Of a stretch of 64,000 nt of DNA, positions 54,303 to 61,446 are shown in pieces. The stretch comes from Pseudomonas fluorescens (GTDB taxonomy: Bacteria > Pseudomonadota > Gammaproteobacteria > Pseudomonadales > Pseudomonadaceae): positions 146,766 to 210,765 of the forward strand of contig NZ_CABVII010000008.1 in assembly GCF_902497995.1 (NCBI RefSeq). The letters are read 5' to 3'. The notes beneath the pieces are model-generated. The model was not told where the DNA came from, did not search any database, and worked only from the letters and a program-made list of their open reading frames with translations. Each line of letters starts with the position of its first letter. Within the stretch, counting starts at the first letter, position 1. Both the position numbers and the translations under genes were made by a program.

Positions 54303-55469
54303 ATGAACGTTGTAACGCCAAAAATAAGAATGGGTTTTGTCGGGGGCGGCGAGGGCGCCTTCATCGGCAAAGCCCACCGCCAGGCTGCCGGGCTTGATGG
54401 TGGTTTTGAACTGGTGTGCGGCGCCTTCAGTCGAGACGCGCGCAACAATCAGGACAGTGGTGCAGCCTTGGGATTGCCCGCGTCACGCTGCTACAACGAC
54501 TGGCAGCAGATGCTGGATGCCGAACGTGCGCTGCCCGCTGACCAGCGCATGGAGCTGCTGGTGATCGTCACGCCCAATCACTTGCACGCCCCGATCGCAA
54601 GCCAGGCGCTGAGCGCGGGTTTTCATGTGTTCAGCGAAAAACCCGCGGCGCTCAATCTGTCCGAGCTGCTGGCGCTCAACGCCGTGCTGAAAAGCAGCGA
54701 CCGCCTCTATGGGCTGGCGCATACCTACCTGGGTTATCCGATGGTCTGGCAGGCACGCAAGATGGTGCGCACCGGCGTGATCGGCGCTGTGCGCAAGGTC
54801 ATGGTCGAATACCCGCAGGGCTGGTTGAGCCGGGATGTGGCCGGGCAGGGCAACAAGCAGGCCGGTTGGCGCGATCAGCCCGAGCAGTCAGGGCTGGGCG
54901 GCTGCATTGGTGATATCGGCACCCATGCCTTTTCCCTTGCCGAATTCGTTGCTGATCAGCCCATCGAGCAGATCTGCGCGACCCTGGGCGTGCACATTGC
55001 CGGGCGGCAACTGGACGATGACGCGGCGATGCTGTTCAAGATGGCGGCCGGCGCGACCGGGGTGTTGATCGCCAGCCAGGTCTGCGCCGGTGAAGAGAAC
55101 CCGTTGAAGATCCGCGTCTACGGCGACAAGGGCGGGCTGGAATGGCGCCAGGAAGAGCCGTCCAGCCTGATCCATCGTTCACTCGATCAACCGATGCGCA
55201 TCCTGCGTTCCGGTGTCGGCCAACCCTGGTTGTGCGAGGCCGCGAACAAGCGCATGCGTTTGCCCGCCGGGCATCCTGAAGGTTATCTGGAAGCGATGGC
55301 CAACCTCTACGGCGATTTCGCCAGCGCGATCCGCAACAAGGTCGAAGGCCACGACGCCCCCGGCGTGCCGGGCATCGACGTAGGGCTGCGCGGCATGGCC
55401 TTCATCGAAGCCGCGATCGCCAACCATCGCGGCGACGCGAAGTGGACCGCACTGGTCTGCCATCCATGA
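54303..55469 (+). CDS. Gfo/Idh/MocA-family oxidoreductase
   Basis: 388 aa NAD(P)-dependent sugar dehydrogenase. The Rossmann loop is GFVGGGEGAFIGKAHRQA, the catalytic lysine motif EKP is in FSEKPAALNLSELLAL (~res. 118), and the C-terminal beta-sheet part has GGCIGDIGTHAFSLAEF. Relatives oxidise inositols, 1,5-anhydrosugars, or the C3 of sugar units in glycosides. The stop overlaps the next start (ATGA), so it is coupled to the epimerase-like gene. Regulated by the adjacent LacI-type protein. Confidence 0.92.
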   Translation: MNVVTPKIRMGFVGGGEGAFIGKAHRQAAGLDGGFELVCGAFSRDARNNQDSGAALGLPASRCYNDWQQMLDAERALPADQRMELLVIVTPNHLHAPIASQALSAGFHVFSEKPAALNLSELLALNAVLKSSDRLYGLAHTYLGYPMVWQARKMVRTGVIGAVRKVMVEYPQGWLSRDVAGQGNKQAGWRDQPEQSGLGGCIGDIGTHAFSLAEFVADQPIEQICATLGVHIAGRQLDDDAAMLFKMAAGATGVLIASQVCAGEENPLKIRVYGDKGGLEWRQEEPSSLIHRSLDQPMRILRSGVGQPWLCEAANKRMRLPAGHPEGYLEAMANLYGDFASAIRNKVEGHDAPGVPGIDVGLRGMAFIEAAIANHRGDAKWTALVCHP

Positions 55470-56569
55470 ATCTGGAGAATTCACCCGTGAACCCTACTTC
55501 CCAAGCACCGACCGGCCTGCGCGGCCCGGGAATTTTCCTCGCGCAGTTCATGTCCGCCGAAGCGCCGTTCGATACCCTGGCCAATATTGCCCGCTGGGCG
55601 GCGTCCCAGGGCTACAAGGCCATTCAATTACCCACCTTGGGCACGCAATACATCGACCTGGCGCGCGCCGCGGAAAGTCAGAGTTATTGCGACGAATTGA
55701 AAGCCGTCTGCGCTCAGGCAGGTGTCGAAATCAGTGAGTTGTCGACTCACCTGCAAGGCCAGCTGGTGGCCGTGCATCCGGCGTTCGATGCCTTGTTCGA
55801 TGACTTCGCCCCCGCGCATTTACGTGGCCAGCCCCAGGCGCGCACCGAATGGGCCATCGACCAGCTGAAACTGGCTGCCCGCGCCAGCCAGCGCCTGGGC
55901 CTTAAGGCGCACGCGACGTTCTCCGGCGCGCTGCTCTGGCCCTATATCTACCCATGGCCACAGCGTCCGAGCGGCCTGGTCGAGCAAGGTTTTGCCGAAC
56001 TGGCCAGGCGCTGGCGGCCGATTCTCGATTGCTTCGAGGCGGCCGGAGTCGACCTCTGCTATGAAATTCATCCCGGCGAAGACCTGCACGACGGTGCCTC
56101 GTTCGAGCGTTTCCTCGAGGCCGTCGATCACCACCCACGCGCCACGATTCTCTACGACCCGAGCCATCTGCTGTTGCAGCAAATGGACTACCTGGGGTTC
56201 ATCGACCGCTATCACGACCGCATCCGCATGTTCCACGTCAAGGACGCCGAGTTCCGCCCCGATGCCCGTTCCGGCGTCTACGGCGGTTACCAGGGTTGGG
56301 TGGATCGCCCGGGCCGGTTCCGTTCCCTGGGTGATGGCCAGATCGATTTCAAATCGATTTTCAGCAAACTGACCCAGTACGACTTTGCCGGTTGGGCGGT
56401 GCTGGAGTGGGAGTGTTGCCTGAAAGACTCAGAGCAGGGCGCCGCAGAAGGGGCGGCGTTCATCCGCCAGCACATGATAAGCAAGACCCGAAAGGCCTTT
56501 GACGACTTTGCCAGCGTGGCGTCCGACGAGCATTTCAATCGACGGCTACTGGGTTTGCCCGAGGCCTGA
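55466..56569 (+). CDS. Sugar phosphate isomerase/epimerase family (xylose-isomerase-like TIM barrel)
   Basis: About 367 aa. AP-endonuclease-2/xylose-isomerase-like barrel with metal-binding residues in DLCYEIHPGEDLHD (Glu/His), TILYDPSHLL (Asp/His), RMFHVKDAEF (His/Asp) and GWAVLEWECC (Glu). ATG 55466 overlaps the stop of the dehydrogenase; a GTG at 55487 has a better ribosome-binding site (TGGAGAA) and may be the true start. Works with the dehydrogenase, likely on the oxidised sugar. Confidence 0.9.
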   Translation: MNLENSPVNPTSQAPTGLRGPGIFLAQFMSAEAPFDTLANIARWAASQGYKAIQLPTLGTQYIDLARAAESQSYCDELKAVCAQAGVEISELSTHLQGQLVAVHPAFDALFDDFAPAHLRGQPQARTEWAIDQLKLAARASQRLGLKAHATFSGALLWPYIYPWPQRPSGLVEQGFAELARRWRPILDCFEAAGVDLCYEIHPGEDLHDGASFERFLEAVDHHPRATILYDPSHLLLQQMDYLGFIDRYHDRIRMFHVKDAEFRPDARSGVYGGYQGWVDRPGRFRSLGDGQIDFKSIFSKLTQYDFAGWAVLEWECCLKDSEQGAAEGAAFIRQHMISKTRKAFDDFASVASDEHFNRRLLGLPEA

Positions 56570-56623
56570 AAAAACCGCTTTGCCGATTATTTCCAGACAA
56601 TAAAAACAACAAGGTGACTGTTC

Positions 56624-57856
56624 ATGACCACGATGAGTGCGCGATTAAGCGCAATGATGTTCCTGCAGTTTTTTATCTGGGGTGGCTGGTTCGTCACCCT
56701 CGGCACCTTCCTCTCCAGTAATCTGGGAGCCAGCGGTGGACAGATCGGCATGGCGTTCTCCACGCAATCCTGGGGCGCGATCATCGCGCCTTTCGTCATC
56801 GGGCTGATTGCCGACCGCTACTTCAATGCCGAGCGTATCCTCGCGGTGTTGCACCTGATTGGCGCCGTGTTGCTGTTCCAGCTGTATCGAGCGGCTGACT
56901 TCAGCGCCTTTTATCCGTACGTACTGGCCTACATGATGATCTACATGCCGACGCTGGCGCTGGTCAATTCGGTGGCCTTCCGGCAGATGCGGGATCCGGC
57001 GCTGGAGTTCTCGCGAATCCGGGTGTGGGGTACCCTCGGCTGGATTGTCGCGGGTGTGGTGATCAGCTTTGTGTTTGCCTGGGACTCGCAACAGGCGATC
57101 TCGTCCGGCGGCTTGCGCAACACCTTTCTGATGTCCGCCATCGCGTCACTCGCGCTGGGTCTCTACAGTTTCACATTACCCCGTACCGCACCGCTGCCGC
57201 GTGAGCCGGGCAACGGCGGCCTCAAACAAATGCTTGGGCTGGACGCATTGGGCTTGCTCAAGGATCGCAGCTATCTGGTGTTTTTCATCGCCTCAATTCT
57301 GATCTGCATTCCCCTGGCTTTTTATTATCAGAATGCCAATCCGTTCCTGGCGGAAATCGGCGTCACCAATCCCACGGCGAAGATGGCCATCGGGCAGGTG
57401 TCCGAAGTGCTGTTCATGCTGCTCCTGCCACTGTTCATCCAGCGCTTCGGGATCAAGATTGCGTTGCTGGTGGGGATGTTGGCCTGGGCCTTGCGTTACT
57501 TGTTGTTCGCCTATGGCAACAACGGCGACCTGGCCTTCATGCTGTTCACCGGTATCGCCTTGCACGGCATCTGTTATGACTTCTTCTTTGTCTCGGGGCA
57601 GATCTACACCGATGCCAAGGCCTCGGAGCGCTTCAGAAGCTCCGCCCAAGGATTGATTACACTGGCGACTTACGGCCTGGGCATGCTGATCGGTTTCTGG
57701 GTGGCGGGGCAGGTGACCGATCACTATGCGTCGGCGGACAGCCACGAGTGGAAAAGTATCTGGCTGTTCCCGGCGGGGTTTGCGTTGGCGATCTTTTTCT
57801 GCTTTTCGTTGGCGTTCAATGGCAGGCAAACCCAGGCCGTGCAATCGAGTGTCTGA
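56624..57856 (+). CDS. MFS permease, nucleoside:H+ symporter type (NupG/XapB-like)
   Basis: 410 aa with twelve hydrophobic segments. The N-terminus MSARLSAMMFLQFFIWGGWFVTLGTFL and the motif RVWGTLGWIVAGVV match the nucleoside-symporter family. LHGICYDFFFVSGQIYTDAKA is typical of its second half. It is third in the LacI-controlled run, 54 bp after the epimerase-like gene, and probably imports the substrate, perhaps a nucleoside or glycoside. A terminator follows. Confidence 0.9.
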   Translation: MTTMSARLSAMMFLQFFIWGGWFVTLGTFLSSNLGASGGQIGMAFSTQSWGAIIAPFVIGLIADRYFNAERILAVLHLIGAVLLFQLYRAADFSAFYPYVLAYMMIYMPTLALVNSVAFRQMRDPALEFSRIRVWGTLGWIVAGVVISFVFAWDSQQAISSGGLRNTFLMSAIASLALGLYSFTLPRTAPLPREPGNGGLKQMLGLDALGLLKDRSYLVFFIASILICIPLAFYYQNANPFLAEIGVTNPTAKMAIGQVSEVLFMLLLPLFIQRFGIKIALLVGMLAWALRYLLFAYGNNGDLAFMLFTGIALHGICYDFFFVSGQIYTDAKASERFRSSAQGLITLATYGLGMLIGFWVAGQVTDHYASADSHEWKSIWLFPAGFALAIFFCFSLAFNGRQTQAVQSSV

Positions 57857-57862
57857 AGCCAG

Positions 57863-57888
57863 AACGGGCGCCGGCAAGGCGCCCGTTT
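57863..57888 (+). terminator. Rho-independent terminator of the sugar operon
   Basis: AACGGGCGCC pairs with GGCGCCCGTT across GGCAA, followed by T; 7 bp after the permease stop. Confidence 0.8.
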
Positions 57889-57903
57889 CCATGCCGCTGT
57901 CTG

Positions 57904-58218
57904 CTACGTCTGTTTGCCAAACACCGGTCGGAAAAAAGACCGCTCATAGCTGAGGATGCATTTTGTGTCTTCCGCATACTTGAACGCCGCCATGCAGTCC
58001 GGATCGTTCATGGAGTCTTGCCGATACTGCTCGTATACCGAAAGGCTTGGAAAGCTGAACATTGCCATGGCGATGTTGTTGGCTCCCTCGGACGGCAGGA
58101 AGTAGCCGTGGTGCTGCCCACCGAATTTTTCAACCAGTGGAATCCACAGCGTCGCGTAGTGTTCGAATGCTTTGATCTGGTAGGGGTCCAGTACATATCT
58201 CAGATAACAAGTGACCAC
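57904..58218 (-). CDS. NIPSNAP-family protein
   Basis: 104 aa, single dimeric alpha-beta barrel. YVLDPYQIKAFEHYATLWIPLVEKFGGQHHGYFLPSEGANN is the characteristic NIPSNAP segment, and SFPSLSVYEQYRQD follows. The family has no firm enzymatic role in bacteria. The start is GTG 58218. It is convergent with the permease and on the same strand as a HIT-like gene. Confidence 0.85.
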   Translation of the reverse strand: MVTCYLRYVLDPYQIKAFEHYATLWIPLVEKFGGQHHGYFLPSEGANNIAMAMFSFPSLSVYEQYRQDSMNDPDCMAAFKYAEDTKCILSYERSFFRPVFGKQT

Positions 58219-58278
58219 TTTCTTTCTCTCTCTTGGGTGGGTGGTGCTGCGTCGGCCCGATGCAACAGCCTTGCTGTC

Positions 58279-58761
58279 CTATCTGAACGACCTGCGTAAA
58301 AGATCAATGACCTGATCGGTTGAAGGTCCTTGAATGGGCGGTGGCTCAGGGGTTTCCCCGAATTCGCGCCAGATGAAGAGCGTCAGTTCCGCACCGTCAG
58401 TAAGCGACGTTGCGTTTTCGTTTGTCGCGAAGGTCTGCAGCTGTCTGTATTTCGTATCCTTCCAGAACAGATCTTCGACCCAGTGATACACCGGTATGAA
58501 GTGGAAATGGATAGGGTAGCCGGGGTCATGGCCGAATCGACTGATGTACAGCCACTTCGGCTTCAACTTCGATTCAATGGTTTTCTGAACATTGGCGAGT
58601 AGACCACCCAGTTCCGCCAGCGCACTGTCGGGGAGTTCAGCCAGCGAGTTGACGTGAGTCCTTGAGCTGAGCATCAGATAGCCGGGAAGCGCGGACGACA
58701 TGTGGTGATTGAGAATCCAATGGGCGGTTTCATGAATGATGAACCGGGGGGCTACTTCCAT
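58279..58761 (-). CDS. HIT-like nucleotide hydrolase/transferase
   Basis: About 160 aa. The histidine triad region reads YPIHFHFIPVYHW: by alignment to HxHxHxx the first histidine is replaced by proline, while the nucleophilic middle histidine and the third are kept. The N-terminal part (FIIHETAHWILNHHMSSALPGYLMLSSRTHVNSLAEL) is the usual strand-helix core. The start is uncertain; ATG 58761 or GTG 58791, neither with a clear ribosome-binding site. Activity on dinucleoside polyphosphates is possible but unproved. Confidence 0.78.
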   Translation of the reverse strand: MEVAPRFIIHETAHWILNHHMSSALPGYLMLSSRTHVNSLAELPDSALAELGGLLANVQKTIESKLKPKWLYISRFGHDPGYPIHFHFIPVYHWVEDLFWKDTKYRQLQTFATNENATSLTDGAELTLFIWREFGETPEPPPIQGPSTDQVIDLLRRSFR

Positions 58762-58900
58762 GTGCAGGTGTCCATAGTGGATCGGCTGCACAGAATATCA
58801 AGGCATCACAACCCTGTCCGGGTCTGGCCGATTTCTGCAGCACGTGATCGTATGTTTTTCGATTTTTTGAGGTGCAGGCCGGAGCGAGGGGGAGGGCGAC

Positions 58901-59249
58901 TGTAGGAATTTTCCGAGTTGTAGGCAGGAGGCTACATCATCTTGCGTAGATGCCTACGCCTAAGACAGAATCCGCCGGCTTGTGCGCCTTGGGGCTGGCT
59001 TCTATCGTCTGCGGGTCGCTGAAAATCAGCGATCGGGTTTAGCAGCTCGGTCAATATCAAGGTACGCCAGTGTCGCTCTTGGCCAGTCCGCGCCTCCGTT
59101 GTGAGGCAGGTCTGCGTTATGGCGGCTGTGCGTGGGGCACTTCGGTGCGCCGGGTTCCTTGATCCCTGGTCTGCTAACCCGCGTACAGTCGTCACCTTTT
59201 TCGTTTAGCAGCGATGGGATAACGGCTCCATGGATCAAGGAGTTTCATC
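58901..59249 (+). promoter_or_regulatory. Structured 5' leader (copy 1) of DUF6124-type gene; candidate RNA switch
   Basis: This 349-bp stretch is repeated upstream of the second DUF6124 gene. Elements on the plus strand: stem GTAGGCA/TGCCTAC (58920-58926 with 58951-58957), hairpin TCGCTGA-AAA-TCAGCGA (59016-59032), hairpin GCCTC/GAGGC (59092-59107) and a C(UUCG)G-capped hairpin GCAC/GTGC (59137-59148). Strand A has GGGTTTAGCAG (59035-59045) and ATCAAGG (59056-59062). Central strand B has CCTTGAT (59157-59163) and CTGCTAACCC (59171-59180). Strand A' has GTTTAGCAG (59203-59211) and GGATCAAGGAG (59232-59242, the ribosome-binding site). B can pair with A or with A', not both; B with A' hides the ribosome-binding site. 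Confidence 0.8.
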
Positions 59250-59580
59250 ATGATCAGATCGACACCCAGCCCTCCAGAGTCAAAAACCTCAAGTGAATTC
59301 GCCGACCTTTCTGGCGATTCCTACAAGTCCCGCATTCACAAAGCCAAGATCACATCCCACAAACCCCAGCACGATGTTCGTCATTGCCCCCGACATCAAT
59401 ACCGAAACCCTGTTGGCCCACGCCTGTGAATCCCTGGCGTCCGCGAGTGTCATGGCCAGTGATTTTGCCGCGTTCCTGGAAGGATCACAGCGCAACACGA
59501 TGCTGGGCATCCAGCAGGTCATCATGCTGGCCGAACTGGCGGTGAATCGAGCATTAGATAACATCGATCCGCAGGATTGA
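59250..59580 (+). pseudogene. DUF6124-type protein gene, copy 1, frameshifted
   Basis: The ATG after the leader encodes MIRSTPSPPES, the same start as the intact copy at 60785. The conserved core (TMFVIAPDINTETLLAHACESLASASVMASDF...NRALDNIDPQD) is in the next frame. The difference is one extra C in AAACCCCAGCACG (59361-59373; copy 2 has three C), so the native start reads into a stop at ~59428. ATG 59374 at the head of the core could still make a 69-residue product. The function of the family is unknown; it is a small helical protein frequent in Pseudomonas. Confidence 0.82.
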
Positions 59581-59814
59581 CCCACTTGACCATTCCCATG
59601 CCGACCCGTCCGCGTGGGAATGCAGTACCGGCCTCAAGAATCGACCCTTTCAACGGCTTATGCCTATGGTGTTATTACCCGTAAAGGTGCAGGAGATGCT
59701 TCCAAAGGGGAGGGTTTTCGACGAGCGCTAGCACTATTGTCATCTGCTCCCACGTCGAAAAAGGTGAACCTCGGGGAAGCACTCATTCCGCTCAGAGGAG
59801 CTTTAGCCCATTCA
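59581..59814. other. Intergenic region between DUF6124 copy 1 and the toxin gene
   Basis: No gene. A hairpin CATTCCCA/TGGGAATG (59591-59622) lies 11 bp after the stop; it lacks a strong T-run but may end or protect the transcript. Open frames through here on either strand lack family features. Confidence 0.5.
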
Positions 59815-60096
59815 TCACTTGGTACGAGGACGTTGCCGTGTATGAAACACCCCGAGGATTTGGAGGCGATCACCGCGTACCCGATAGGGGATGAGATAGG
59901 ACCAATTGGGCACCGCCCATTCGCGCGTGTTTTTGACTCTACCTTCACGGCCCATGGTTGGAAATTGGGCCAGTTTGTCTACGCTGGCGAAGATCGCGTC
60001 GGAGAAGTCGTCCGCTGCCTTGGGATTTTCAAGGGCAATGTAGCTGGCTTCGTCTTCCAGGTTCTTGAGGGCTTTTTCCAGCCACTCAACCCGCAT
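59815..60096 (-). CDS. RelE/ParE-family toxin
   Basis: 93 aa. The sequence MRVEWLEKALKNLEDEASYIALENPKAADDF and the end LQILGVFHTRQRPR (conserved basic/His residues near the C-terminus) are typical of ParE/RelE-type toxins, which inhibit gyrase or cut mRNA on the ribosome. ATG 60096 overlaps the upstream antitoxin gene by 11 bp, the usual two-gene arrangement. It lies between two directly repeated leader-DUF6124 units. Confidence 0.9.
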   Translation of the reverse strand: MRVEWLEKALKNLEDEASYIALENPKAADDFSDAIFASVDKLAQFPTMGREGRVKNTREWAVPNWSYLIPYRVRGDRLQILGVFHTRQRPRTK

Positions 60097-60328
60097 TCCT
60101 GCTCCAGCGGCGGGCGCGCATCGCCGCAATCTGGTCGTCGGTGGCAAATTTACCTTGATCAGCTTCCTCTACCGCCAATTCGATCTGTGCAGTCAGCGTC
60201 CTCTCGTGCTCGATGTAGTCGCGAAGAACGTCCATCGCCAAGTAACTCACACTTTGGCCATTCGTTTTGGCCAGATCGGCGAGAGAGTTCGAAAGGTCTT
60301 CCGGCAGGTTCAGGGATATCCCGGTCAT
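60086..60328 (-). CDS. Ribbon-helix-helix antitoxin (CopG/ParD-like)
   Basis: 80 aa. The N-terminal strand MTGISLNLPEDLSNSLADLAKTNGQSVSYLAMDVLRDYI is a ribbon-helix-helix domain; the C-terminal tail (ELAVEEADQGKFATDDQIAAMRARRW) should wrap the toxin. It precedes and overlaps the toxin gene, and probably autoregulates the pair from the 60329-60445 interval. Confidence 0.9.
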   Translation of the reverse strand: MTGISLNLPEDLSNSLADLAKTNGQSVSYLAMDVLRDYIEHERTLTAQIELAVEEADQGKFATDDQIAAMRARRWSRNAG

Positions 60329-60444
60329 GATTGCCTCGATGGTGAACGTTTGTTGGGCATCTTACACCGTCAAGCGCTCACGTGAATTAGCAGGTCGTCG
60401 CTAGATAGTTCACGACATATTTCGTTTTCAGGCTGATCGCCAGA

Positions 60445-60784
60445 TGTAGGAATTTTCCGAGTTGTAGGCAGGAGGCTACATCGTCTTGCGTCGATGCCTA
60501 CGGCTAAGACAGAATCCGCCGGCTTGTGCGCCTTGGGTCTGGCTTCTATCGTCTGCGGGTCGCTGAAAATCAGCGATCGGGTTTAGCAGCTCGGGTCCAC
60601 TCTAGGCACACAGCGTCCATTTCATGCTCAGGTTTTTTACCTGCAGGTTCCTGTTATGGCGGCTTTGCGTGGGGCACTTCGGTGCGCCGGGTTCTAGAGT
60701 CCTGGTCTGCTAACCCGCGTACGGCCGCCACCTCTATTCGTTTAGCAGCGACTGTGGCGGCTCCATCACTCTAGGAATTTCACC
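60445..60784 (+). promoter_or_regulatory. Structured 5' leader (copy 2) of DUF6124-type gene; candidate RNA switch
   Basis: Second copy, 340 bp, nearly identical to copy 1 over its first ~150 bp. The corresponding strands are A: GGGTTTAGCAG (60579-60589) and ACTCTAG (60599-60605); B: CTAGAGT (60694-60700) and CTGCTAACCC (60708-60717); A': GTTTAGCAG (60740-60748) and ACTCTAGGA (60768-60776, ribosome-binding site). Where copy 1 has ATCAAG/CTTGAT/ATCAAG, copy 2 has ACTCTAG/CTAGAGT/ACTCTAG, so all three strands changed together. The UUCG hairpin (60674-60685) is kept. The hairpin before it is CAGGT/ACCTG (60629-60643), and a 3' hairpin GCCGCCAC/GTGGCGGC (60724-60761) encloses TTTAGCAG. Confidence 0.82.
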
Positions 60785-61117
60785 ATGATCAGATCGACAC
60801 CCAGCCCTCCGGAATCAGAAACCGCAACGCAATCCACGTCCCAGACTTGCGACCATCCTCACAATTCCCAGACCCTCAAAAACGCCATCCCACCGCACAA
60901 ACCCAGCACGATGTTCGTCATCGCCCCCGACATCGACACCGAAACCCTGTTGGCCCACGCCTGCGAATCCCTGGCCTCCGCGAGTGTCATGGCGAGTGAT
61001 TTCGCGGCATTTCTGGAGGGCTCGCAGCGCAACACGATGCTGGGCATCCAGCAGGTCGTCATGCTGGCGGAACTGGCGGTGAATCGAGCATTGGATAACA
61101 TCGATCCGCAGGATTGA
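60785..61117 (+). CDS. DUF6124-type small protein, intact copy
   Basis: 110 aa. A variable, Ser/Thr/Pro-rich N-terminal third (MIRSTPSPPESETATQS...) is followed by the conserved helical core from ~res. 42 (TMFVIAPDIDTETLLAHACESLASASVMASDFAAFL...GIQQVVMLAELAVNRALDNIDPQD). The core is almost identical to copy 1, with three substitutions. It has no signal peptide or membrane segment. I recognise the family as a Pseudomonas protein of unknown function (DUF6124, earlier DUF3077). Translation is probably controlled by the preceding leader, whose A'/B pairing covers TAGGAA before the ATG. Confidence 0.85.
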   Translation: MIRSTPSPPESETATQSTSQTCDHPHNSQTLKNAIPPHKPSTMFVIAPDIDTETLLAHACESLASASVMASDFAAFLEGSQRNTMLGIQQVVMLAELAVNRALDNIDPQD

Positions 61118-61334
61118 CCCATGCGGATTTTGATCCGAATCCGCCTGGACTATGTGCTCGAATACGGCGGCGGTTCCTGTGGGAGGCGGCGGTGCAGCGA
61201 TCCGACTTGCCTGCGATGGACGACAACGATGGCGCGTGCTGTCTGAATGAACGCGTCGCTCTTGAGTCCATCGTGAGCAAGCTCCCACAGTTGATCGGGG
61301 GTGTACCCAAATCCGGAGTCCGGCACAGATCCAA

Positions 61335-61424
61335 TGTGGGAGCGAGCTTGCTCGCGAAGAGGCCGGCACGTTCAACATCAATGTCGCCTGCCAGACCGCC
61401 TTCGCGAGCAAGCCCGCTCCCACA
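61335..61424. repeat. REPIN (inverted REP pair)
   Basis: TGTGGGAGCGAGCTTGCTCG (one change from the common arm) and CGAGCAAGCCCGCTCCCACA, 90 bp overall. A lone degenerate half-unit (CCTGTGGGAGGCGGCGGTGC) precedes it at ~61176. Confidence 0.9.
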
Positions 61425-61446
61425 GTATGGATTGCATGCGCCCCAT

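Noticed and set aside
59119..59208. Short leader ORF (MAAVRGALRCAGF...) inside the DUF6124 leader
   Set aside because: In copy 2 the same ATG meets a stop after 13 codons, and the leaders differ by a one-base length change in strand B, so coding is not conserved.
59614..60330. Plus-strand frame of 238 codons across the toxin-antitoxin genes
   Set aside because: Opposite strand of the overlapping RHH and ParE-like genes, which have clear family features.
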